From the NCBI GenBank assembly GCA_015501585.1, contig JADNRY010000315.1, forward strand, positions 1 through 64,000: a stretch of DNA of 64,000 nt. The letters are read 5' to 3'. The DNA comes from Rhodocollybia butyracea. Lineage: Eukaryota > Basidiomycota > Agaricomycetes > Agaricales > Omphalotaceae. Every line of letters starts with the position of its first letter. Position 1 is the first letter of the stretch. A model generated the notes under the pieces. It was not told the DNA's origin, did no database searches, and was given only the letters and a program-made list of their open reading frames with translations. Shown piece after piece: positions 1 through 10,397 of this stretch. The position numbers were made by a program, and so were the translations under genes.

Positions 1-583
1 CTCCATCTGCAACAAAAATGGGACAAACTTGGCGTCAGCGATGGTAGAGGCGATGAACAGGCCCAGATTTTCATTTGGCCATGCCAGTGTGTGGAAGAAA
101 GGGAAGGGGGGAGAAAGATGGGAGGGATGAGGGAAAGGAAACGATGGAAGGAAAGTGAAACTGACAAGGTTTTAATACAACTCATACATCGACACCACTA
201 GAAGCGTAACCAGATGCCTCCACGACTAATCCAGTAACCACAAGCCACCACGACAGATAATAGATCTATTCATCACCCCCAAATGACACTCTGTTATTGA
301 CCTCTGGGAAGCAATTAGTACCGCTTGAGTTGTGGAAACGTACCGTAATCACCGGCTACTTAACTTACGTATATCTTACAAACAAAATCAAGGGGTGTGC
401 AGATTTTAAATTTTATATATCATGATGACTTTGGACCTTAAGAGCTTGCATCCCCCCCCTCCCTCCCCTACCTACCTAAAATGGGAAGTAATTTCCCACA
501 GTAAGGATTAAATAAATTACCTTTGTTCCACCCTGACATTACCATCGCATTAGTCAAAAAGATTCCCTTAATTCTTGGCACTC
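1..583. other. No gene recognised
   Basis: I see no open frame with family resemblance, no RNA gene and no clear repeat here apart from C-rich and A/T-rich low-complexity stretches around 450-480. It may continue a feature outside the window. Confidence 0.4.
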
Positions 584-886
584 TGAATGATTGTTTACTC
601 AAAAGCAATCCAAATGATTGTCTGGCAGTGGGCACTCTAAATGATTGTCCTTAATAGTAGGCAATCCAAATGATTGTCTTAAATTGGGCACTCTAAATGA
701 TTGCTTACTCAAGACAATGTAAATGATTGTCATCAATACTAGGCAATCAAAATGATTGTCTTGAATTGTGGACATTCTAAATGATTGTTTGCTCAAGACA
801 ATCAAAATGAGTGATTGGCAAAAAAACATCTAAATGATTGTTTTTTCAAAAAATGATTGTCTCAGACAATCAAATCAATTGTTTTT
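584..886. repeat. Degenerate tandem array of AATGATTGT words
   Basis: The word AATGATTG(T/C) occurs about a dozen times in 300 bp, alternating with its complement-like partner GACAATC/GCAATC and spacers such as GGGCACTCTA and TTACTCAA. The higher-order unit is roughly 55-65 bp and imperfect. The array ends in a run where ATGATTGTTTTTT and AAAAAATGATTGT face each other. The frames that stay open across it merely translate the repeat. Its function is unknown; it could be the end of a short mobile element. Confidence 0.7.
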
Positions 887-3312
887 CCTTCCCGTAGTGT
901 GAAGCTGTTTAGCTGCGAATCATATATACTGGAATCTTGAATGGTACTACCTCTGCTTTACTGTGTAGGTAAGAAGTCAGAATTGATCTGAGTTAGGGAG
1001 GATTCTGTGTAATAATACAGTGCCTTGTATCTAATATTTGGATGTTGTACTTCCCTAGAAGTTGCAACTTAACTCGACTGGTGACCGCCGGGCTGATAGG
1101 GCATGCGAGTAGAAATCCTGAGCGTCGCAACTCGTATTCCGCGCGCAGTTGCTCTGGAGCTCAATTGGCAGTCAAATGGTTAAACACATGATGTATGCCA
1201 ATCCAGGCTGCGCAATTTAAGCTCTTAATTATGTCGTGTTTTTAGTCAATCTTTTTTGGGAGACTTGAACGACCAAGGATTGGGAATTTCCAGTAGACTC
1301 ACAGGTAAAGCGTCGCGTCGTGGTTGCGATCAGAGCCATACGATGGCCAGTACCCCCACTAAATAAACATGCTTGTACTAGAATTAAAGTAGAGTAGTGA
1401 CTACAACTTATGATATGTTAGCAAGCCTTGGGTTTACATCCGCATTTTTATATATCACTGACGGCTGGGCAGCTTGAGCCGATGAACCCGAATGCACTTC
1501 AGATCAATGAGCGTTTGTTCAACTTACACGGTCAGGTTAATAGTTGACCTGTATTTTAAGGCTTGACGCATATCCCATTTCTGGCGTCTACTGTTACCTG
1601 TAGTGTAGAATCACAAGAATAAGTTCAAGTGTAAAGTTAAAGAGATCGTATCACGTATATGCGCCGTGATACTTGGCAGAGTACAGGTCACCTACCGGCT
1701 CCGTACTGGGACTACTGTGGGTGCTAATGTGTTAAAAGGCCATGCTATTCGAGTGTTGTAAGATATGGAATCTTGATACGCTCAAAGTCGTTAACGTTGT
1801 TGACCTTGGACTAGATCGAAAGGTAGGCCGGACGGCGGAGATCGACCAGAGTTTCAGTGACAGTGATACGGCCAACCTTCCGTATCCCCAGTGTCTTGCT
1901 AATTTGTATGGAAGGCAGTCATCTAAGCGACCTCAGATCTTTGTTCGGTAATGATTATCACATCCCCTGTTCTTTGTGATATTGTACATATCACCATAAT
2001 ATGGTTTTTCAACCTCCTCGGTGGCCCGAATTCAATCTGGCGGTGTCTGGCGGTGTCTAGCTGTGATCCCAATCATACGTTCGGACATCAATTCGCCTCA
2101 CGATCCACATACATAATAGCTCTCGATTCAGATTCCGGTTTGTTTCTCTTTGCCAGTGGGTGTTATCAGTGTTTTGCAACGTTCCCCAATTTCTATTGTT
2201 TTAATTGCCCCCGTTGGTTTGAATGGGTCGAGCCGGAGAACTAATATCTGCACAGGCTGAGGAATTGCCCTTTGTCATTGCCCCTCATAGTGATTCTAGC
2301 CGGCTATGGTGCGTTACTGTGTAAAGGAGGACCTACTTACATCAGAGCTAATGATCACATATCAGGAGCCTTTGTTCTCGGATCATGATTGCTGTTCATT
2401 CCCTGTGTGCCCAGTGCAGGCAGATCTATGTTTATAGTAATAAGTACGGATACTTACAATATATTTGCCTCGTAAGTGTATGATAGTACAAATTTGATAC
2501 AAGTTAAAGCTTCTTGAAGTTGAACTTCCAAGCCAGTCAATAATAATAAAAGATGTTCATTGTCGCTACTACTAGAAGATTGATAAGAATAACTTTGAAC
2601 AATGAAGTAGACTTGGTACTGTCAGTAACCACACCATGCACTGGCACGCACGGCCCAGTCAACACGCACCACGCATGGGCTGCATGATATATGCCTTTTG
2701 CGTTTAGCAAAAGCATTTGTATCTCTGTCATGACTCTAGGAGGCTGCAGTCCCCCCGGATTCTGATCTGTAATGCTAGTCGTACACTCTACCTGAGAACC
2801 ATTTCCGTTCAATTCAGTACCATTTCTTGTTGGGCATTTTGAATCATCTGCAGGTGTGCGAGATGGCAGGAAATTACACAAAGTTATGTCTCCACGTGGA
2901 CCTTCACAATGTTGAAACAGAGTGGCTTCTTCACCTTAATCTCCGCGTTACATGCTACAAGCATGAAATCAGACGGTGAATTCGTCCATTTCAATGTGAT
3001 CGCTACTTGCCGCCGTATGGTCAGCCAAAATTCCTATCCGAGCTCTGTAACATCATTGATTTACTCAGTCTCCGATCTGGACACGGAAACCGTTAATTTC
3101 GGAGAAGCCGCACCATAGCAGCGTAAATTTCCTTCAATATGTAGTCCGTCTAACCCATGACCGCTTAGGAGGTGACAAACGAGACTGAGAAAAGTTAGCG
3201 GTACTATCGACTTGGGGGAACAAGCTGGTAGCTTTCTCAAGGCGAAAAAGGATTCTAGTAGATCTTTGCTCGATGCTTTCGGCCGTTGGTTTTATATTTT
3301 CCTTCTCCTCCA
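887..3312. other. Intergenic, no supported gene
   Basis: Several short open frames exist (for example 1742-1951 +, 1951-2244 +, 2537-2881 -) but none shows a recognisable domain, a signal peptide or consistent splice sites. I see no RNA gene. Confidence 0.4.
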
Positions 3313-3663
3313 AGAGTACCACGCCAAGTAAACCCAAACACGCCACCTCCTATCATGAATCAAATCTTAAATCTTCTGTCCACGACTCACCCCTTTCCCC
3401 CAGAAGAATACACAGAAATAGGGGGGATGGCATACACAGATGTATGGGGACCTGCACATACACCCGGAATCCGAGGTGAAAGGTACTATGTCAGCTTCAC
3501 TGACGGCTGCGCACACCGCTCCAAAGTCCAGTTCATGAAGGAGAACGAGGCTCAACCTCCCATATGTAAAGAATTACCTGGCATCTATTAAAGCACAAAC
3601 CAGCAAAGACCCGAAGGCCATGCGATTTGATGGTGGGGGAGAATACGTAGCAAAGAGGTCACT
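3313..3663 (+). pseudogene. Ty1/copia integrase core relic
   Basis: A frame at about 3352-3560 encodes a copia-type integrase core start: YTDVWGPA, then RYYVSFTDGCAHRSKVQFMKE. After a frameshift near 3560 the neighbouring frame continues KNYLASIKAQ and then RFDGGGEYVAKR, which corresponds to the second catalytic aspartate block (DNGGEY-like) of the family. The D...D spacing fits a copia integrase, but gag, protease, RT and RNase H are absent and no LTRs are visible. It is a short broken relic. The family call rests on motif order, not on a search. Confidence 0.75.
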
Positions 3664-4120
3664 GGGTACCTCGACTCATGTAGGATTTACTATAGTCTAT
3701 GAGATTACGGCCGCCCGATGTTCGTATTTATTAGTGAGCATTAGCTAGTACTTACCATCATACACGGACATGTAGATACTCTGGCACGGTACTCAGAGTG
3801 TATAAGTTGTATATAGCTCTGCACAGTATTACGATCTCATAATTACACACTCTTAAGCCTTATGTATATCACAGCAGAGTGCGGACAGTCTTGCCATACC
3901 ATCCAGTAGTATGCTGACCATTGAACTAAAAATTACCAAGACTTGACTGTAACATGTAATCTTCGGCTCATCTCTGACTGATATTCTTGAACTTAGGGAG
4001 CTTCCATTTCTCATATGACACGCCACTCCATCGAAGCAAGTATTCTTAAGCAAAGCATCACCCGGATAGCCTCTCCTCAAAACATAATGAAACAATCAAC
4101 TTCTTCGCGCGTGGACGGAG
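3664..4120. other. Intergenic upstream of the first hydrophobin gene
   Basis: No gene seen. The right end holds the promoter of the gene at 4214. Confidence 0.4.
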
Positions 4121-4122
4121 TA

Positions 4123-4128
4123 TATAAA
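4123..4128 (+). promoter_or_regulatory. TATA box of the 4214 gene
   Basis: TATAAA followed by AGCTGGTCC, about 86 bp before the ATG. The same box plus a GCTGGTCC-like or GCTCATCC tail precedes every hydrophobin gene in the window. Confidence 0.7.
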
Positions 4129-4213
4129 AGCTGGTCCGGGTTCTGGAGCTTTTACTTGGCACTAGAACGGTGAACCTCAGTCGTTCAAGTACTCACCAAC
4201 ACTCCGAGTCATT

Positions 4214-4627
4214 ATGCACTTCACACTCGCTTTTGTGACTGCTGCTCTCGTTACCCTCACGATCGCTATTCCTTGGCCTTTGCCTCCTCGCTCTGAACAT
4301 CACCAGTACATCTGTACTGGTGGTGTCGGCCCAGTATGCTGCACCAGGAGCACCACTGGTTTAAGTGGCTTCATGTTTGGTCAAACTTGCGCCCATTACG
4401 CGCCTTCCCAAGGCTGGTAAGCCAGATTTCTTCTGATATAATTCTTGAAGCTCGATTATCATTGTTGTCTTCATAGCATTGCCCCGAGTAAAGTCTTCTG
4501 CTGTCCGGTTGGTAAGTGGCTTGAAGATCTGTGACTTCTCCATTACTGAAGTTTCGCAGCTCCCGTTTTCGGTTTCCCAGTTCCCGTTCCCCCACTTCCA
4601 TGTATTGCTGCCACCCATAAGAAGTAG
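4214..4627 (+). CDS. Small secreted hydrophobin-like protein (101 aa, 3 exons)
   Basis: Exons 4214-4416, 4477-4511 and 4560-4627 give a 306-nt frame. The N-terminus MHFTLAFVTAALVTLTIAIP is a signal peptide. The mature part carries eight cysteines in hydrophobin order: C-x7-CC-x15-C-x8-C-x7-CC-x16-C. Intron 1 splits the fifth cysteine codon (TG|C) and intron 2 is phase 1 just after the second Cys pair, as in every other copy here. Without splicing the frame would stop at Trp and show only four cysteines. Hydrophobins are secreted amphipathic proteins that coat hyphae and spores; this one would be a compact, atypical member because the C3-C4 loop is short for class I. No long spacer is present, unlike the copies from 9 kb on. 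The ATG is fixed by the signal peptide and the TATA box 86 bp upstream. Confidence 0.85.
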
Positions 4628-5859
4628 CGCTCCACTACTATCGAGATAACTGGCCAATTTTGGAACTCGGCTACGTACCCTAGCTTCGAATTCGTCGTTG
4701 ACAGCTGGGAGTTGTAATCTTTTGTTGTTGTAAAGTTCTGCTTGTATGTGAGATAACTTGAAATAAAAAATCAATATTAATAATATCTCGGTGCATGGTT
4801 CTTCGAAGCCAGGGAAGGACAAAAACTCGAACACTCTGGCACCGGCTTGAACAAAGCAGTGCGTAACTGGCCTTGCTCTTCACTGACTGAAGATTTTTTT
4901 TTTTCTGCAGTTAGCACTGATACCACCCAGGTCTTTTCCACTCATCTACGACATATTTAATCCCCTCAGTAGAGCTCATGGAACGCGCTCGGACAGACTT
5001 TGTATTTCTCTCAATCCAACCGAACGCCGGAAGCTGATGTTGTACATCAGCATCGACCTCATTGGTCGTTGTTGCTTTCTGCTCCTCTGTAAGTGTTGAG
5101 CCTGGATCCGTCGGACCGTAGGCTTACAGAAACGCAGCGCTGTTCGGGAATGATCAAACCCGCGAGCGTAGTAAGATGAGGAGACATGACAATCTCACCT
5201 AGATTGGGTGGAACTAGTAGGCTAACCAGTCTCTCCTCCTCCATGTTGTCGCTAAGCAAGCTAGCGTCCCCCACACAGACAAAAACGTCGCTTTCGCCTT
5301 AGCTGCAGGCAAGAGGAGTGGGAATTGCTGGCATTCATGAACGCTAGGTGAGCCGGCAGCTGTATATGAGACGCTCCCTCGAAATATAACCAAAGGACAA
5401 GATGTGTTGATATTACCCATGTCTCTTCCATCAACCTGCAGGATATTATCTCAGCTCAATCATGTCCTCTCCTTCGAGACCTGCACTGTGATTGGAAGGC
5501 TTATCACCTTCGGGGCTTCAAGTTTGCCCCTCGTTTCTTCTATAGGTGTCGTATGTGCCAGCGGTGGATATACAGGACTCCAACACCATCTGGAATGTCT
5601 TTCTACTACCACTTGCGTAGCCGTTGCTCGTACTGTCAATGTTATTAGTGTATCTTTACACTCGTCCACAGCCAACGGTCATGACTTCTGAGTCGTTTGC
5701 TTGGTTGCCTATATTGTATCTTGTAGAATATGTAGAGTCCGCATAGAAGATTGTGGCTAGCTGTGACCCGAACACACTCAGTTGTAATGAAAGTAATACG
5801 AACCACCAATAAAAGTTCGACCTTGAGTCATGAGCCGAAGGCCACGTGCCTACCGCGGC
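4628..5859. other. Intergenic between hydrophobin and histone H4
   Basis: No supported gene. A frame at 5404-5691 is open but has no recognisable domain. I looked for a divergent histone H3 gene on the - strand, a common partner of H4, and did not find one. Confidence 0.4.
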
Positions 5860-5866
5860 TATATAA
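5860..5866 (+). promoter_or_regulatory. TATA box of histone H4
   Basis: TATATAA about 115 bp before the H4 ATG, in the context CGCGGCTATATAAGCGC. Confidence 0.6.
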
Positions 5867-5974
5867 GCGCTTAGCGTGATCAATTAAACGCACCTTGCCT
5901 TCAATCGACATCCATCAAGACCCAACGTCAACAGCCACTCACCAACTCTCTTCCACTTTATACTATTCTATTCA

Positions 5975-6436
<462 letters not shown>

Positions 6437-7390
6437 ATAGGTGCCTGAGGTCAGTTTTTCTCTTCCTGTCGTTGTTGTAGCTTCCTATTGACTACTTCCG
6501 TTCTGTTAGGCTTACCGTGACTGTCTTTATCCTTATTCGATTTGTACTATCATCTTTTGTGCTATATCAGCTATCCTCTATGACATGCTCCAGAATAAGT
6601 ATGTTCTGTTTACTCATCCGGCTACAAAATTGCGACATAAGAAAGCAGGGGCTCCCAGCCGTGTTTGCTCCTCGGAGCCTAGCGGCCCAAGATTCCAGAT
6701 CGCCAGGACTGCAGGAGCTCCTGGCTGATCCCACGCCAATTCATAAGTCCATACAAAGCTTATTTTCACGTTCGCATATGTACTAAGATCTGAGACAAAG
6801 TTGCTTGCGCAGGTAGTACGAAGTGAAATTGGATATTGTGAGTTCAATCAATCTATGTTCAAACGTTCAAACCTCATTATATTCGATACTACATATTCTA
6901 TATGTAGATTCATTGCTTAGATCTTTTTTCACTATCTTTTCAGACCGAAATCATCGACAAAATCAGGCTGTTATCACTCGTCCAGGTACTAATCTATCTT
7001 ACGGTTCCGAGCTAGCAAAGTGAGTACACAGTTGGATGTGACTGCTGCCTGCATTTCGCTCTAAAACCGCTCAGTGGCTTTAGAACATGGTCAATCTCAA
7101 GCAGTGTTCTCTAACGCTATCGCTTCGAGAAGCATTTGATGAGATCGCTGCAATATTTGTATACTTGCAAGAATGAGCATTCCATGGTTCATGTACATGC
7201 CCTGTCATTTTCTGAGCTTCGAGATGAATACATGTTCGGTTCGTCTACCAGTAACCTCAATCCGCTCGATATTTGACATTTCATATGTCCTTTATTTTCA
7301 CTATGACAAGCAAAAGCAAACGAATAGTCTGTCTGCAACACATACCGAGAACTCTACTAAACGAAACAACGCTTAGCGCCTGCGTAGGGG
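6437..7390. other. Intergenic, no supported gene
   Basis: No gene seen. 7050-7140 carries the motif 'cactaaagccgctcag'-like sequence that recurs upstream of the hydrophobin genes at 8.69, 13.58, 17.3 and 20.5 kb, so the right part belongs to the cluster's repeated upstream block. Confidence 0.4.
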
Positions 7391-7396
7391 TATAAA
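7391..7396 (+). promoter_or_regulatory. TATA box of the 7475 gene
   Basis: TATAAA followed by AGCCGG, 84 bp before the ATG at 7475. Confidence 0.65.
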
Positions 7397-7474
7397 AGCC
7401 GGTTCGAAGTCTACATACTTCCTCACTTGAACAGTCAACCGCAGTCGTTCAAGTACTCTTCAACTGCACTCACT

Positions 7475-8001
7475 ATGCACTCCAAACTCGCTTTTGTCAC
7501 TGCCGCTCTCTTTACTCTCACCTTCGCTATGCCAGCGCCCCTGCGAATCCCTCTCCCTCCCCATGATATTCCCCATGATGTTACCCATATTCCCCACGAT
7601 ATTCCCCACGCTATTCCCCATATTCTGAGACCCCCTGCACTTCCAATTTCCGGTTTGCCTCATATCCAGCCTCACGGGACCTCTAAATACATTTGTGCCA
7701 GTGGTGCCGATCCAGTGTGTTGCACCGGCAGTTTCGTGGGGCAAGGCCCTATCGTTGCGGGTACGGGTTGCGCCGCGCGCGCGTCCCAGAACTGGTAATC
7801 TATTCTATTCTGTGCACTCGTTAAACTTCGATTCACATTATGTTTCTGATAGTCTTGCAACTGAAGTTCTCTGCTGTTTGAACGTTGGTAATATAAACAA
7901 GATTTATGATCTATGACCCCAGTGGTACTGACTGTAACTCTATAGCTGATTCTGCAGCCAGCTCTGTCGGCGCTCCCTGTGTTTCCGCTATCCCCGTATG
8001 A
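7475..8001 (+). CDS. Secreted hydrophobin-like protein with Pro-His repeat (136 aa, 3 exons)
   Basis: Exons 7475-7794, 7853-7887 and 7946-8001 give a 411-nt frame. A signal peptide starting MHSKLAFVTAALFTLTFAMP is followed by a Pro/His/Asp repeat of about 25 residues built from PHDI/PHDV/PHAI units. The hydrophobin part has the pattern C-x7-CC-x15-C-x7-C-x6-CC-x14-C. Intron 1 splits the Cys5 codon (TG|T); intron 2 is phase 1. Two in-frame 3' splice sites 12 nt apart (after 7945 and after 7957) could give two isoforms differing by four residues; the first lies 14 nt after a CTGAC branch-like site. An upstream ATG at 7427 lies only about 36 bp after the TATA box and would put extra sequence before the signal peptide, so 7475 is preferred. 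A broken relative lies at 22674-23061. Confidence 0.85.
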
Positions 8002-8183
8002 GGGACCGTGAAGTACTCCCATTTCTGATATATCTGGGCCATTTCGGTATTCGTCTATAGTGTGTCATGACTTCGCTCTTTGGAGTAGGGTTTTATCTTC
8101 TTAAATTGTGCTTGTATGGAAATATCTTGGATTAAAAGGTCGATGTAAATTTTTCTTTGTATAGAGGCGAATGTAACAAAACC
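8002..8183. other. 3' flank of the 7475 gene
   Basis: Shared with 23062-23260 after the truncated relative of this gene, showing that gene and flank were duplicated together. Confidence 0.5.
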
Positions 8184-8256
8184 AGTATAATTTTAAAACA
8201 AGTATAGTTTTAAAACAAGTATAGTTTTAAAACAAGTATAGTTTTAAAACAAGTAT
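8184..8256. repeat. Four copies of an 18-bp A/T-rich tandem repeat
   Basis: The unit AGTATAGTTTTAAAACAA is repeated four times in a row (first copy AGTATAATTTTAAAACAA), ending in a partial AGTAT. The paralogous flank at 23.25 kb has only one AGTATAAAAC-like copy, so the array expanded after the duplication. Confidence 0.85.
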
Positions 8257-9056
8257 TCGTGAGCTACGCTTTGTCTGTTTTATTTGGGAGCGCACAAGTA
8301 TAGTAGGAGTGTGTGCACTATTTGGAACTCTCGGATAGTATCTTCAGTATTCAACTTATCGCGAACTGGAAGTCAAAATTGGAGTTGAAGGTTCTCGCTT
8401 CTCTCGGATTTTTCGGGTGATCGCGGATCAAGTGGCAAGAAAACAGAGAAGCAACAAATTGCGAAAGGAAGAACGTCTGATATCGAGTTATCGCTATTAT
8501 AATTTCTAGACAGAATCTAAGCTCTTAATCCCGTAAAATATACAGCAATTCCACAGCTTTGAGCTTGGAATCTACAATCCGAGTCTTCTCTCATTCAACG
8601 AGGCAAGTAATTAATCAATCGACCTACTAAGTTCTTCGTTTGAACGTTCAATTTGACACCCAGTCTTTCCATTGAGATTTCGCACTAAAGCCGCTCAGCA
8701 GTGGAATTAATGCACAAGAACATTCTGAATGTCAGAAGCATCGATAGCTTCTCGCAGAACAAGCGTCTGCCGGAGAGATTTTGGGCTGGTATACGCTACT
8801 TTCGACACAGGATTCTATGTTCATTTCCCAAAGAAACTGAAGGTCAGCGCACCGTAATTCGATGCTCTCCGTTGCCCTCTTTTGTGATGACAAAATAGAC
8901 GACCGAGTACTTTCCAATGAACGGGCCAGGATTCGGAGGCCCGCAGCGTTGTGGAGCTGATGTATGTATCGTGAATAGTGTCTCTACAAAGTATAATGAA
9001 ACAGCGGAAAGCCAAACGCACACAAACAGCTGCAGCTTATCAGCGCTCGGAAAGGG
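8257..9056. other. Repeated upstream block of the spacer-type hydrophobin genes
   Basis: No gene. From about 8520 to the TATA box this sequence recurs, diverged, before the genes at 14046, 17787, 21041 and 24177 and, inverted, before the - strand gene at 49027. Recurring landmarks are AAATATACAGCAATT, CACTAAAGCCGCTCAG and AATGAAACAGCGGAAAGCC. It is part of the tandemly duplicated unit and probably contains shared promoter elements. Confidence 0.6.
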
Positions 9057-9062
9057 TATAAA
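9057..9062 (+). promoter_or_regulatory. TATA box of the 9138 gene
   Basis: TATAAA followed by GGCTGGTCC, 81 bp before the ATG. Confidence 0.7.
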
Positions 9063-9137
9063 GGCTGGTCCAAAATCGGCTTCATTTCCTCACTTGAACA
9101 AACCGTAGTAGTCCAAGCACTTTCACCCACACTCATT

Positions 9138-10397
9138 ATGCAGTTGAAACTTACTTTAGTCACCGCCGCTCTCGTTACACTTACGGTCGCTATCCCAGCT
9201 CGCCGTCCACCTGCCCCAGCCCCAGCCCCCGCTCCAGCTCCAGCTCCAGCCCCGGGACCAGGCCTCCCTCTTCCAGGTCTCCCTCTCCCCAGTTTCCCCG
9301 ACTTCACTGGGCTCCTTCCCCGAAAAGCTCCCGCGCCCGCAAAAGCTCCAGCACCTGCCCCTGCCCCTGCTCCTGCCCCTGCACCCGCCCCGGATCTCCC
9401 TGCTTTAGATGGGCTCCTACCTGGTCTCACCGACCTCGATGGGATCCTACCTGGTTTCCCCGACCTCGATGGGATCCTTCCCCGGCAGCCTGCCGCTCCT
9501 GCAAAATCTCCCGCCCCCGCTCCCCCCGCTGGCCCTACCCTGCCAACCATCCCCGGTCTCCCTCCTTTCCCTGCTCTCCCTGCTCTCCCTGGCCTCCCTA
9601 AGCTCCCTATCCCCGCAGTGCCTGCGGTCCCCACGCTGCCTAAGATCTCTGCTCGTCAGAAAGCTCCTGCGCCTGCTCCAGCCCCAGCCCCCGCCCCTGC
9701 CCCAGGTCTCGATGAGCTCGGGCTCCTAGATAGTGCCGGCTTCGGTGATCTCCTTCGCCGGAAAGCTCCCGCAAAAGCTCCAGCCCCAGCCCCTGCCCCT
9801 GCCCCAGCACCCGCCCCTGCTACCGGTGGGATCATACCTGGGCTCCCTCTACCTGGGCTATCCGGGCTCCCTGTCCCTGGGCTATCCGCACTCCCTCTCC
9901 CTTCTATCCCTGGGGTATCCGGGCTCGCTCGCCGAAAAGCCCCCGCTCCTGCCGCTTCTCCCGCTCCTGCCAGCCCTATCCCTGCTCTCCCTGCTCTTCC
10001 TGCTATCCCTGCTATCCCTAAGGGCGATATCCCCACGTTGCCTAAGATCTCTCTTCGTCAGGTCATCGATACCTTTATCTGTTCCGCTGATACCATTCCC
10101 TTGTGCTGCGCTCACAGCATCGAAACTGACTTCGGCGCTCAAGGCCAGACCTGTAACATTCGTTCTCATGAAGGTACTTGGTAAGCTATCCCATTCTGCT
10201 GTCACTTGCCGAGCTGCCGCCTCATTGTTGGCTTCACAGCGATACTCCAAACCAGGCCTTGTGTTGTAAACTTATTGGTGAACTTGCAGGATATTTATGA
10301 TCTTTGGAATTCTTTACTGACTCAAGTTTCAGGAGTCGATGCCACTTTCGGCGTCGGGTGCGATACTGGCCTTCCTTCGACCCCGGACGACGCTTAG
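9138..10397 (+). CDS. Spacer-type hydrophobin-like protein (381 aa, 3 exons)
   Basis: Exons 9138-10180, 10240-10277 and 10333-10397 give 1146 nt. A signal peptide (MQLKLTLVTAALVTLTVA) is followed by about 290 residues of low-complexity spacer. In it, Ala-Pro runs (APAPAPAP) alternate with Gly/Leu/Pro blocks such as GLPLPGLPLPS and DLDGILPGFPD, and basic sites PRK, PRQ and RRK often precede the Ala-Pro runs. The C-terminus is an eight-Cys module with spacing C-x7-CC-x14-C-x8-C-x7-CC-x12-C. Cys5-Cys8 appear only after splicing: intron 1 splits TG|C, and intron 2 joins G|GA to give IGVD. The architecture recalls Hum3 of Ustilago maydis, a hydrophobin with Kex2-site repeats (established), though homology of the spacers is not implied. 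This is the largest intact copy in the window. Confidence 0.85.

Noticed and set aside
4361..4834. A 157-residue - strand protein opposite the 4214 hydrophobin
   Set aside because: It runs across the exons and introns of the hydrophobin on the other strand, has no family features, and the + strand gene explains the sequence.
5404..5691. Possible secreted protein frame
   Set aside because: Several cysteines occur but without hydrophobin spacing, signal peptide, TATA box or splice sites.
8984..9634. Long - strand frames full of Gly-Ala (GAGAGAGAG) opposite the spacer-type hydrophobins
   Set aside because: They are the complement of GCN-CCN repeats, which stay open in several frames. They lack a start context, and the sense frame has a signal peptide and conserved ends. 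The same holds for the Pro-Leu frames on the + strand.
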